From Chryseobacterium sp. S0630 (GTDB taxonomy: Bacteria > Bacteroidota > Bacteroidia > Flavobacteriales > Weeksellaceae), in contig NZ_JAMZGF010000004.1 of assembly GCF_024158915.1 (NCBI RefSeq), positions 1 to 64,000 of the forward strand: a stretch of 64,000 nt of DNA, given 5' to 3'. The notes beneath the pieces are model-generated. The model saw only the letters and a program-made list of their open reading frames with translations. It searched no databases and was not told the origin of the DNA. Below, piece after piece: positions 35,599 to 43,455 of this stretch. Position numbers and translations under genes: made by a program. Numbering within the stretch: the stretch's first letter is position 1; the number at the start of each line of letters is the position of its first letter.

Positions 35599-36923
35599 GT
35601 TACAGTTATCTTTTTTTGAGTAGTTCTGTCTGCCTGATACCTGCGATCCTGTCTGAGAGGGATGACACCCAAAATATGGTTTCCGGAGTCACACAATAAC
35701 CAGATCTTTTCCTTGATCAAAGCAGATAATTTTTCGTCCCTAAAAAATTTAGAAACCTTCTTTTTCCCTGAAAACCCTGTAGGATAAAATTCATCTCCAT
35801 CCTGTTGTTTTCTCAAAAGGAGTGGAAACTGAAGCTTTTCAGCATCGAAGTTCCATTCAAATCCTTTATTGAACTCAACCATGTTTTCAATATCATCTAC
35901 GAGGTTGATGCTGATCTGGTTTTCAGAAAAATCAAAATTTTTGATCAGTACTATTTCTTCCGGAGTTTCCTTTTCTTCGCTTTTATCAATAAAAATAAGT
36001 TCATCACGGTTGACGATCAACTGATATTCTTTTGAAAAGAAAGAACTGTTGTTTTCTGCTTTAAAAATTTTCGGGATTTCTTCTTCCTGATTGAATCCGT
36101 ATTTTTTTAAGATTTCAAATTTCACGAAATCACTTTCCTGATCCAGCTTTTCCTTTGATAAGATTTTATAGTTTTGGTTAAATATTGTAAGATTATTTTC
36201 TATCTCCTGAATCTGTTTCTGAACAAAATCTTTAGTCTGATTGAGATATAAAGAACTTTTTCTGAAGTTTTCCAGAAAGTGATCGTTGGTTTCCATCAGA
36301 AGAGGAACAATCTCATTCCTGATTTTATTTCTCAGATAATCACTTTTTTTATTAGAAAGATCTTCCCGGAATTCAATAGTATTCTCCTCAGCAAACTGAT
36401 AAATTTCTTTTTTTGAAAAATCTAAAAGAGGGCGAAGGATATTATTATCATTCGATGGAATTCCAGTCAATCCATTAATGCCAGCAGCTTTGGACAGATT
36501 AATGATGAAAGTTTCCAGCTGATCATTAAGGTGATGTGCGGTAACGAGAAATTCCAGATTTTCTTTTTCCTGAACTTCTTTAAAAAAAGCATACCTAAGC
36601 TCTCTTGCCCAAAGCTGAATAGAGTTTTCCGGTTTCTGATCTTTTTCCGAAACTTCATACAAATGAAATTTTATATGATTTTTCTCACAAAAATCCTGCA
36701 CGGTTTTCTGATCCAGATTAGAATCATCACCACGAAGTTTATAATTGATATGAGCTACCTGAAACCGGAATGCTGAACCTTGAATTTCAAGACCTAAATC
36801 CCTGAACAAAGAGGCCAGAACCATAGAATCTGCACCTCCGCTTACAGCCAGAAGATAGGTGTGATTTTCCGGTTGGTGAACGAGACTTTTTAATTGATTG
36901 GTGAAGGCTAATTGATCCAACAT
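35571..36923 (-). CDS. tilS: tRNA(Ile)-lysidine synthase
   Basis: A 450-residue PP-loop ATPase that attaches lysine to C34 of tRNA-Ile(CAU). The N-type nucleotide loop is YLLAVSGGADSMVLASLFR. LVTAHHLNDQLETFIINL is the conserved catalytic segment. The C-terminal domain ends near LLRKQQDGDEFYPTGFSGK and KFFRDEKLSALIKEK, typical of TilS. It overlaps the downstream sigma factor. A 33-nt internal piece is repeated in a distant intergenic region. Its promoter region is shared with the divergent ompA-like gene. Confidence 0.94.
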   Translation of the reverse strand: MLDQLAFTNQLKSLVHQPENHTYLLAVSGGADSMVLASLFRDLGLEIQGSAFRFQVAHINYKLRGDDSNLDQKTVQDFCEKNHIKFHLYEVSEKDQKPENSIQLWARELRYAFFKEVQEKENLEFLVTAHHLNDQLETFIINLSKAAGINGLTGIPSNDNNILRPLLDFSKKEIYQFAEENTIEFREDLSNKKSDYLRNKIRNEIVPLLMETNDHFLENFRKSSLYLNQTKDFVQKQIQEIENNLTIFNQNYKILSKEKLDQESDFVKFEILKKYGFNQEEEIPKIFKAENNSSFFSKEYQLIVNRDELIFIDKSEEKETPEEIVLIKNFDFSENQISINLVDDIENMVEFNKGFEWNFDAEKLQFPLLLRKQQDGDEFYPTGFSGKKKVSKFFRDEKLSALIKEKIWLLCDSGNHILGVIPLRQDRRYQADRTTQKKITVTWTEKQLIR

Positions 36924-37010
36924 AGATGTTGAGAATTTCTTTTATGCAAAGATAACCGATATAATTCAATTGAATTTTCCTAACTTTGAGTAGTCTAAAA
37001 ATGATTATTT

Positions 37011-37844
37011 ATGAAGATTTTAAAAATTTTAGCAGTTTCTGCAATGGCGCTGGGGATGACATCTTGTGTCAGCAAAAAGCAGTATGATGCTTTGAGCACA
37101 AACTATAAGCAGTGTATTGAAAATATTGGAGAAAGACAGAGAGAAATTCAGGATTTGAAATCTCAGAACTCTGCATTGGCAGGTGAAAACAACTTGTTGA
37201 AAAGCCAGCACGATGCATTAAAATCATCACTTGATGCATGTCTGTCCAATACAGGAAAAAGTTCTGCTAACATTGATAAACTGGTAGGAGAAATCAATGC
37301 TTCCAATTCTTATATCAAGCAATTGATCTCCAGTAACGCTAAAAATGACAGCTTGAATCTGGCATTGTCTAATAAACTGAAGAGATCATTGGATAATGTA
37401 TCAGATGAAGATGTACAGGTAAAAGTATTGAAAGGAGTTGTAATGATCTCTCTTTCTGATAAAATGCTATACAAAACAGGAGATTACAACATCTTGCCTG
37501 CAGCTCAGGAAGTGTTAGGTAAAGTAGCAAAAGTAATCAACGATTACGATAAATACTCTGTATTAATTGAAGGTAACACTGATAATGCTCCGTTGAACTC
37601 TCCAAATCTTCCAAGAGACAACTGGGATCTTTCTGCATTAAGAGGTACTTCAGTTGCTAAAGTTCTTCAGACTCAGTTTGGAGTAGATCCGGCAAGAATC
37701 ACTGCTGGTGGACGTTCTGAATACAACCCGAAAGCAACTAATATGAGCGTTTCAGGTAGATCAGAAAACAGAAGAACGGAAATCATCATTATGCCTAAAC
37801 TTGATGAGTTTATGAAACTGATGGATATCGCTCCTAAGAAATAA
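37011..37844 (+). CDS. OmpA-family lipoprotein
   Basis: A 277-residue lipoprotein. The signal peptide ends in MTSC (modified Cys19), then a coiled-coil region at about 35-110 rich in Q, N and K. The C-terminal OmpA domain binds peptidoglycan and has VLIEGNTDNAPLNSPN and SVAKVLQTQFGVDPARITAGG, ending with NRRTEIII. It anchors the outer membrane to the cell wall. A TAACTTTG box (36981-36988) is upstream and a strong terminator follows. It stands alone. Confidence 0.92.
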   Translation: MKILKILAVSAMALGMTSCVSKKQYDALSTNYKQCIENIGERQREIQDLKSQNSALAGENNLLKSQHDALKSSLDACLSNTGKSSANIDKLVGEINASNSYIKQLISSNAKNDSLNLALSNKLKRSLDNVSDEDVQVKVLKGVVMISLSDKMLYKTGDYNILPAAQEVLGKVAKVINDYDKYSVLIEGNTDNAPLNSPNLPRDNWDLSALRGTSVAKVLQTQFGVDPARITAGGRSEYNPKATNMSVSGRSENRRTEIIIMPKLDEFMKLMDIAPKK

Positions 37845-37866
37845 TGACTAAACCCTATATTATTAT

Positions 37867-37898
37867 AAATCCCGAAGCAATTCGGGATTTGTTTTTTT
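37867..37898. terminator. Bidirectional terminator after ompA-like gene
   Basis: AAATCCCGAA / TTCGGGATTT stem with a short loop, followed by a T run on the plus strand; also useful for the convergent HTTM gene. Confidence 0.85.
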
Positions 37899-38860
37899 TA
37901 TGAGCCAACCTGTTTGGGAATATAATCTGCCGATATTTTTTTCTTTGGAGACGAAACTGTTTTTTTAGCAGGTTGTTCAAAATAAAAATTGGTGATATTC
38001 CAGACGATCATAATGGCTGAAAAATAATATAAATTGAGTACAAGCGCAATTCCTATATGCATGGAGATGGTGAGAAAAAGCCATGTTTTCTGTGTGGGTT
38101 TGTACCAGATAAAGAAAGGATAACACATCTCAATAATAATGGTACTCCATCCCATCAAGCTCAGAATATAAGAGTGTTCTATCAGCCAGCTGAAATCAAT
38201 ATTCAGGTCTCTGTTGGAGTAGGGCAGATGAATGGCTTTCCAGATAGATTCACCGTTCCACCAGTTGAAACCTAAAGCTTTGTCAAGCCCGGAAAAAAAG
38301 TAAGCAATAGAAATATGGATCTGAAATAATCTTTTAACTGGAGTGATATTGGTATTTCCAGGTTTTCTTCTGAAAATACAATTTCTCAGTGAAAAGTGCT
38401 GGTCAGCAGGAAAAAGAATCAAATAGAATAAAGACATGCTTGTGAAAAAATCTGCACCATAGGCAAAAAAAGAACTTCCCTTAAGCAAGGCTATTTGCAG
38501 TATAAGTAAAAAAAATGCAGAGATCCTTGAATACAATCCGGTGATGATCAAAATACACAATGTAATAAACGATACCTTGGTTATGGCTATCGTTGTACTT
38601 TCTTCAATTCCTAAGGTCTGAAAAAAGCTTACCATTTTTGAGAAGGTAATCAGCCAGTCTGGTATAAAAACACTCATGATATCCTGAGGAATAACACTGC
38701 TACTGGAAAATAATTTTTCAAAATCCGGCAGTACCGCAGTAAATTGTAAAAGGATCACAATTCCTATGGCAATCCGAAAGAAACTTAAAAATTCCGTTTG
38801 ATTATCTTGTTTGAAAAAGAAATTTTCAATTTTGGTATAGAATGCATTCAGGTTTTTCAT
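37898..38860 (-). CDS. HTTM-domain membrane protein, SdpB-like
   Basis: A 320-residue polytopic membrane protein with the HTTM (vitamin-K-dependent carboxylase-like) layout: SFFRIAIGIVILLQFTAVL, several helices, HISIAYFFSGLDKALGFNWWNGESIW with conserved aromatic residues, and LMGWSTIIIEMCYPFFIWYK. HTTM includes SdpB, the maturation protein of the Bacillus SdpC toxin, but also unrelated roles. The start at 38860 (MKNLNAFYTKIENFFF) is preferred, 4 nt after the stop of the upstream gene. It is coupled to an unknown 190-residue protein (38865-39437). A role in peptide maturation is only an inference. Confidence 0.75.
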   Translation of the reverse strand: MKNLNAFYTKIENFFFKQDNQTEFLSFFRIAIGIVILLQFTAVLPDFEKLFSSSSVIPQDIMSVFIPDWLITFSKMVSFFQTLGIEESTTIAITKVSFITLCILIITGLYSRISAFFLLILQIALLKGSSFFAYGADFFTSMSLFYLILFPADQHFSLRNCIFRRKPGNTNITPVKRLFQIHISIAYFFSGLDKALGFNWWNGESIWKAIHLPYSNRDLNIDFSWLIEHSYILSLMGWSTIIIEMCYPFFIWYKPTQKTWLFLTISMHIGIALVLNLYYFSAIMIVWNITNFYFEQPAKKTVSSPKKKISADYIPKQVGS

Positions 38861-38864
38861 CACT

Positions 38865-39437
38865 TTAGTATTTGAATTCATCAATAAGAATAAGATTTTC
38901 ATTCGTTTTTCCCTTTTTGAAATCTGCAACAGTAGGGTAGTTGTACAGATAAAGCTTTGTTGTAACACTGGATGCCAGCGGATTTTCTTTCATCACGTGG
39001 GCTGCGATCTGTCTGATAATGATATCCAGATACTGATAATACTTTTTGTCGTACTTATTTTGATCGGAAATTTTATCAAGAAACATGTTAAAAACAGTCG
39101 TATACCTCACTCTGCTTTCTTTGTTGTTAAAATAAGGAAGGTTTTTTTGTTCCAGGATATTTCCATTCTGATCTTTTAATTCAAAGCTCATGACAAAGTC
39201 GCTGGCAACATTGGGTGCGTAGAAACCATATCCTGTATCAAAACCGGTGTAAGAAGTAAATATATTGACGGGTTTTGACTCGGAAATGTCTTCAGAAATA
39301 CTATAGACCAGTGGTTTTTTATACTCTTTATTTTCATAATAAAAACCATAGTAACCATCAAATGTACCTTTCAAACCAATGGTGAAGACCACCAATAGGA
39401 TTATAAAAATTCCGGATAACTGTAGCTTTCTTTTCAT
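38865..39437 (-). CDS. Unrecognised exported protein paired with HTTM gene
   Basis: This 190-residue protein has an N-terminal hydrophobic segment (LSGIFIILLVVFTIGLKG), consistent with a signal anchor. Its remainder is soluble, with YTGFDTGYGFYAPNVASDF as a conspicuous aromatic-rich stretch. No known domain is recognised. It ends 4 nt before the HTTM gene, so they are co-expressed. The arrangement parallels SdpA-SdpB pairs, in which a small membrane-anchored protein accompanies the SdpB-like protein, but sequence similarity to SdpA is not demonstrated here. Confidence 0.65.
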   Translation of the reverse strand: MKRKLQLSGIFIILLVVFTIGLKGTFDGYYGFYYENKEYKKPLVYSISEDISESKPVNIFTSYTGFDTGYGFYAPNVASDFVMSFELKDQNGNILEQKNLPYFNNKESRVRYTTVFNMFLDKISDQNKYDKKYYQYLDIIIRQIAAHVMKENPLASSVTTKLYLYNYPTVADFKKGKTNENLILIDEFKY

Positions 39438-39451
39438 GGCAAAAGATTTAA

Positions 39452-39484
39452 AAAAGGCTGTCTTCGGACTAAAAACAGCCTTTT
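39452..39484 (-). terminator. Terminator-like hairpin between two envelope genes
   Basis: Minus strand AAAAGGCTGT / ACAGCCTTTT with a 13-nt loop and a TTTTTT run. It lies between the 39489-40082 gene and the downstream 38865-39437 gene, so it may end or attenuate read-through. Confidence 0.7.
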
Positions 39485-39488
39485 GAGG

Positions 39489-40082
39489 TTATTTGTAATT
39501 CATCAATACACTGTTCAGTTTTACATTGATTCTTGGATCAATGGCTGTATTGACTTTGTATGATTTTATAATCACATTGGTAAGATTTCTTCTACCCATC
39601 GTTGGTGGACAGATCGTATATTCTTCGGCTCCCTTAACGGTTAATCTGCTTAATGATGCTATGTCTTTCTGGCTCAGCAAAGCTGCATTGGTTGCAACCT
39701 GGTTGTTTTGAATAGCATAATAATCTGTTCCTAATTCTTTAGCTCCATATTTTTTTAGAATTCCTTCCACTTTTTCTCTTAGATCTCCATACTTTTTCCA
39801 GTCGATATTAGCTTTCATTAAGCATCCGCGGATTACATACTGTCTGTTGATTTTATAGATAATGAAATTGGTACCCAAACTGTTCTGATGAAGTTTCTGA
39901 AGATTTAATAAACTTTTCATGTCTTCGTCAGAAATTTTTTTCACATCTTTCAGGATGTAATTATGGTCTACAATGTAATTGCCTTTTTCTTTATAAAAAG
40001 ACATTTCCTGAGGTTTTAGCTGGGAAAATATCATAACAAGTCCCACTATTGCTCCGATTAATAATAAAGTCTTTGTTTTCAT
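39489..40082 (-). CDS. Unrecognised exported protein with N-terminal membrane anchor
   Basis: This 197-residue protein starts with a hydrophobic segment (LLLIGAIVGLVMIFS) likely to be a signal anchor. The rest is soluble and lysine-rich; YTICPPTMGRRNLTNVI and the last DPRINVKLNSVLMNYK are the clearest features. No known domain is recognised. A TACCTTTG box (40170-40177, minus) lies upstream. A terminator-like hairpin separates it from the next gene on the same strand, so co-transcription is uncertain. Confidence 0.6.
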   Translation of the reverse strand: MKTKTLLLIGAIVGLVMIFSQLKPQEMSFYKEKGNYIVDHNYILKDVKKISDEDMKSLLNLQKLHQNSLGTNFIIYKINRQYVIRGCLMKANIDWKKYGDLREKVEGILKKYGAKELGTDYYAIQNNQVATNAALLSQKDIASLSRLTVKGAEEYTICPPTMGRRNLTNVIIKSYKVNTAIDPRINVKLNSVLMNYK

Positions 40083-40477
40083 GTGGTTGTTTTTAAAATA
40101 TCCCTACTCTTTTTTAGGATTTTCGGGTGCCTCCTTTATTTGAATGTTTCGTGGTTGGAAAACTTATATCAAAGGTAGAAGCATATGAGCAGTCAGATAC
40201 AGGTGTTTTTCCTGTTTTTTTATGAGGATTTTGACTTTTGAAGTAAAATATGAATCAGAGTTTTGAATAGTAATGGCTATTCATGGATATTTCAAGCTGA
40301 TGTATTGTGGCTTACCATATGAGTTCTGAGAATGAACTTGACAATGAACTTAGTGAAGTTCTGTGAACAGATGTTGGGAAAAATGATGATGAGGTTTTAA
40401 TCTGAGATAACCTGAGAAGAAATATCTGAGTATAAAGCAAAAATAAATCCCGAAGGTGACCGGGATTTATTTTTTAA
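40083..40477. other. Intergenic region with promoter and terminator only
   Basis: 395 nt. It holds the -7-like box of the 39489-40082 gene and, at 40441-40472, a terminator shared with a small ORF. No other supported gene was seen. Confidence 0.6.
40441..40472. terminator. Bidirectional terminator
   Basis: Perfect 12-nt stem AAATAAATCCCG / CGGGATTTATTT with an 8-nt loop and T runs on both sides. On the minus strand it follows the small ORF 40478-40633. Confidence 0.85.
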
Positions 40478-40633
40478 TCAAATTAATTCTTCCTTTTTCA
40501 GGAGTGAAATAATTCGTTGCAAAAATGAAGTGGATATTTCTGTCTTACTTTTTGCTGCAGAAGCATCAGTTCTACTTTTCAGTATAACTTTTTTGTGATT
40601 CTCATGGTTAGTTTGTGTCTCTCCTGCAATCAT
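40478..40633 (-). CDS. Small unrecognised ORF (51 residues)
   Basis: A minus-strand frame from ATG at 40633 gives MIAGETQTNHENHKKVILKS then RTDASAAKSKTEISTSFLQR and IISLLKKEELI. It is preceded by a TAAGTTTG -7-like box at 40673-40680 and followed by a strong terminator 5 nt after the stop. The composition looks like a real small, basic, soluble protein with a C-terminal amphipathic helix. No family is recognised. Confidence rests mainly on its promoter-terminator framing. Confidence 0.5.
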   Translation of the reverse strand: MIAGETQTNHENHKKVILKSRTDASAAKSKTEISTSFLQRIISLLKKEELI

Positions 40634-40790
40634 CTTGTTTTCTCTTAGTGTTTTTACCCCTTATTCTTATTGCAAACTTATAACTAATACCACAAAAATA
40701 ACATCCGTGTTTTCACGGTATTTTATATGGGGTTTTCACTGGGTGAATATTTTTATACATTTTATAAATAATTTAAAGGCCTATAATTGG

Positions 40791-40818
40791 TTGATTAATA
40801 AAAGAATATGTATATTTA
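40791..40818 (+). promoter_or_regulatory. Putative promoter of cysteine-rich peptide gene
   Basis: TTG at 40791-40793, a 17-nt spacer and TATATTTA at 40811-40818, one base off the TAnnTTTG consensus, about 80 nt before the ATG. Confidence 0.45.
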
Positions 40819-40896
40819 AATCTCCATTATAGGAAATAATAAAAGAGGTGTCCGAAAATCTAAAGAGTAGGAAATTAATACTAAACTAAAATCATT

Positions 40897-41052
40897 ATGA
40901 AAAATTTAAAAAAACTTTCAAGAGGAGAAATGAAAACTGTACAAGGTGCTATTAATGGGTGTAATCCACAGATATTTTGTACTAGCCCACAAACAAAGTG
41001 TTGCCCAGGATGGGTTTGTGCCGGTATAAGACAATATTGTATAGCCGTATAA
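40897..41052 (+). CDS. Small six-cysteine peptide with double-glycine-type leader, bacteriocin-like
   Basis: This is a 51-residue gene, below the usual size cutoff. The N-terminal MKNLKKLSRGEMKTVQGA is like the double-glycine leader of Bacteroidota bacteriocin-type peptides, with GA as the processing site after residue 18. The core has six cysteines in the order C-x5-C-x6-CC-x4-C-x6-C, ending IAV. The order and spacings fit an inhibitor cystine knot (knottin) frame. It is followed by a perfect terminator and preceded by a putative promoter. No processing or export gene lies beside it on the same strand. A mature secreted antimicrobial or signal peptide is inferred. Confidence 0.8.
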   Translation: MKNLKKLSRGEMKTVQGAINGCNPQIFCTSPQTKCCPGWVCAGIRQYCIAV

Positions 41053-41073
41053 TAAAATTTAGATCTGGCTAAG

Positions 41074-41105
41074 AAAAAGAGAGGGATTAATTTCTCTCTT
41101 TTTTT
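41074..41105 (+). terminator. Terminator after cysteine-rich peptide gene
   Basis: Perfect 10-nt stem AAAAAGAGAG / CTCTCTTTTT with a 10-nt loop, then TTG after the T run; 21 nt past the stop. Confidence 0.85.
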
Positions 41106-41169
41106 GTATCTTATTATTGGGTTTAAAAGCTAGCTTTAAAATCCTTAAATTTGTTTAAATTAAAATGGT

Positions 41170-41817
41170 ATGAGTTTTTTTGAAGAAAAGAATCCTGAAA
41201 TGGACAGATATTTGGAGGCACACGCTTCTTCGGAATCCGAGATTCTGAAAAAGTTGAGAAGAGAAACCTATCAGAAAACCACACAGCCTCATATGATTTC
41301 CGGATATCAGCAAGGAAGATTGCTGACGATTATTTCCCAGATGATGCAGCCGAAAAGTATTCTTGAAATTGGAACATTCACCGGATATGCTACACTATGT
41401 CTTGCATCAGGATTATCAAAAGACGGAAAAATTACAACTTTGGATGTGAATGAAGATCTTGCTTATCTTCCTAAAAAATATTTTGAGTCTAGTGAATATG
41501 CCAGTCAGATTGATTTTAAACTCCAGGATGCCAAGGAATATTTAAAAGAAACAGATGAATTTTTTGATCTGATTTTTGTAGATGCCGATAAAGAAAACTA
41601 TGCTGAATATTTCAGACTGATCAAACCGCATACAAAATCAGGAACGGTGATTCTTTTTGATAATGTCTTGTGGTATGGTAAAGTGTTGGAAGAAAATCCG
41701 AAGCTGAAATCTACCCAGTCTATCCAGGAATTAAATGATTTAGCAGCAAAAGATGAAGATTTTGAAAATCTTATTTTACCTTTGCGTGATGGAGTCAACT
41801 TTCTACGCAGAAAGTAA
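41170..41817 (+). CDS. SAM-dependent O-methyltransferase
   Basis: A 215-residue enzyme of the CCoAOMT-like or TrmR-like O-methyltransferase family. SILEIGTFTGYATLCLASG is the SAM loop, FDLIFVDADKENYAEYF a conserved metal/Asp region, and TVILFDNVLWYGKV the following strand motif. Some close relatives methylate 5-hydroxyuridine in tRNA (TrmR); small-molecule O-methylation is the other option. It starts a same-strand run up to waaA. Confidence 0.88.
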   Translation: MSFFEEKNPEMDRYLEAHASSESEILKKLRRETYQKTTQPHMISGYQQGRLLTIISQMMQPKSILEIGTFTGYATLCLASGLSKDGKITTLDVNEDLAYLPKKYFESSEYASQIDFKLQDAKEYLKETDEFFDLIFVDADKENYAEYFRLIKPHTKSGTVILFDNVLWYGKVLEENPKLKSTQSIQELNDLAAKDEDFENLILPLRDGVNFLRRK

Positions 41818-41902
41818 CTGAAATATTCAAGGATTAAACATTTAAAGAGATACACATCGTATTTTTAATCTTTAAATAATTCAATCTTTAAATTGAAAAT
41901 TA

Positions 41903-42619
41903 ATGAATAAAGGAGTTTGTATTGTTACAGTAGCGCCGGTTCGTGCAGAAAATTCTGACAGAGCTGAAATTGTTACGGAAATATTGTTTGGGGAAAGTGC
42001 AGATATTTTGGAGGTAGATAAAAACTGGACCAAGATAAAAATGCATTATGATGGCTATGAAGGATGGATGGATACCAAGCAGCTGAAGCCTATAACAGAC
42101 GAAGAGCTGGCCAAAAGAAAAGTGACTGTCGTTACTGAAGATTTTTCTTCCGTATTAATGAACGATGGTAAAACTTTACTTTCTATGGGTTCCGAAGTGG
42201 AGTTTCCGGTGGTTGCTTCAAGAAGAAGTCATGATGTGCGTGAAAGTATTGCCCTGACAGCAAAAGAGTTCCTAAATGTACCCTATCTGTGGGGAGGAAA
42301 AAGTTTCTTCGCGGTAGACTGCTCCGGATTTACCCAATTGGTTTACAAAATTCACAATATAAAAATACCCAGAGATGCATCACAACAGGCTGAGGTAGGT
42401 GAAGCACTTACTTTTATTGAAGAAACGCAGCCTGGAGATCTTGCATTCTTTGAAAATGCAGAAGGGAAAATTATTCATGTAGGAATTATGCTGGAAAATC
42501 AAAAGATCATCCATGCTTCCGGAAAAGTAAGAATAGACACGCTGGATTCCACAGGGATTTTCAATAAAGAAATGAATAAGCATACTCATAAACTGAGAGT
42601 GCTGAAAAGTGTAATCTAA
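41903..42619 (+). CDS. NlpC/P60 family peptidase with SH3-like domain
   Basis: A 238-residue protein. Residues about 5-70 form an SH3b-like domain (NWTKIKMHYDGYEGWMDTKQ). The C-terminal NlpC/P60 domain has the nucleophile Cys in DCSGFTQLVYK, the second residue His in HVGIMLENQKIIHA and a later HASGKV. Such enzymes cut stem peptides, often D-Glu-mDAP bonds. No signal peptide is visible, so it may act in the cytoplasm in peptidoglycan recycling or on imported peptides. It lies between the methyltransferase and a DUF1648 gene. Confidence 0.9.
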   Translation: MNKGVCIVTVAPVRAENSDRAEIVTEILFGESADILEVDKNWTKIKMHYDGYEGWMDTKQLKPITDEELAKRKVTVVTEDFSSVLMNDGKTLLSMGSEVEFPVVASRRSHDVRESIALTAKEFLNVPYLWGGKSFFAVDCSGFTQLVYKIHNIKIPRDASQQAEVGEALTFIEETQPGDLAFFENAEGKIIHVGIMLENQKIIHASGKVRIDTLDSTGIFNKEMNKHTHKLRVLKSVI

Positions 42620-42641
42620 TCCTAATTCAATCTCATCTGAA

Positions 42642-43109
42642 ATGGAAAATATTCTTTTTACAACTTTTGATATTTTTAATTTTGGATTAGTCGTTTTTCT
42701 GTGGTGGTTTACCCTGAAAAACTATAGCACGTTGCCAGAGAGGATTCCTGTACATTTTGATATGGAAGGAAAAGCGGATGGATTTGGAGGGAGAATGTAT
42801 GCCTTTCTGATGCCTGTATTGGCTCTGGGATTATTTGCTCTGTTTGTGTATGGCATGAGACATCCCGAAGACACTAATTTCCCGGTAGAAATTACAGCGC
42901 AGAATATGAATGCTCAGTTTTTAATTATGAAGATTGGTTTGAGAATTCTTTTTTTGTTTTTGGCGGTTATTTTTATGAATATTCAGGACTATATGTTCAG
43001 ATATGCTGTAGATGACCAGGCTAAACCGAGAATTACATTTGCTACCATCTTTTTATCTGTCGTGTTATTTACTCCTGCATTGCTTTTTATTGCCTATCTA
43101 TTCAAATGA
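42642..43109 (+). CDS. DUF1648-domain membrane protein
   Basis: A 155-residue protein with the DUF1648 signature YSTLPERIPVHFDMEGKADGF, preceded by a helix (FGLVVFLWWFTLKNY) and followed by further helices (VLALGLFALFVYGM, ILFLFLAVIFMNIQ, IFLSVVLFTPALLFIAYLF). Four membrane spans in total. The family is poorly characterised; some members are SdpI-like immunity proteins. The last 4 nt overlap the start of the downstream cupin gene. Confidence 0.8.
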   Translation: MENILFTTFDIFNFGLVVFLWWFTLKNYSTLPERIPVHFDMEGKADGFGGRMYAFLMPVLALGLFALFVYGMRHPEDTNFPVEITAQNMNAQFLIMKIGLRILFLFLAVIFMNIQDYMFRYAVDDQAKPRITFATIFLSVVLFTPALLFIAYLFK

Positions 43110-43450
43110 TACATTCTAAAGATAATTCAGAACATTATATCTGGGGAAACCAATGTGACAGCTGGATTCTTAAAAATACCCAAAGCTTATCCGTAAAGCA
43201 GGAGAAAATGCCTGCAGGAACTTCAGAGAAACTGCACTTTCATAAAGTGGCAGAACAGTTTTTTTATATTCTGAAAGGAGAGGCAGTGTTCTATATCAAT
43301 GAAGAAAAATTCCTTGTTGAGCAGGGAGAATCTATATCCATTGAGCCGGGAGTGAAGCATTTTATCTCCAATGAATCAGAGGAAGAAATTGAGTTTTTAG
43401 TCATATCAAATCCGCCTACGGATTATGACAGAATTGAAATTAAAGAATAA
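43106..43450 (+). CDS. Cupin-domain protein
   Basis: A 114-residue single-cupin protein. LHFHKVAEQFFYILKGEAVF gives the first cupin motif with two His ligands and a Glu, and SIEPGVKHFISNES the second with a His. It may be a metal-dependent enzyme or a binding protein; the substrate is unknown. It overlaps the upstream DUF1648 gene and ends 5 nt before waaA, so all three are probably co-transcribed. Confidence 0.88.
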   Translation: MIHSKDNSEHYIWGNQCDSWILKNTQSLSVKQEKMPAGTSEKLHFHKVAEQFFYILKGEAVFYINEEKFLVEQGESISIEPGVKHFISNESEEEIEFLVISNPPTDYDRIEIKE

Positions 43451-43455
43451 TTAAA

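Noticed and set aside
40635..40832. 65-codon plus-strand frame upstream of the cysteine-rich peptide
   Set aside because: It is aromatic and Ile-rich with no domain, and overlaps the putative promoter of the peptide and the -7 box of the minus-strand small ORF.
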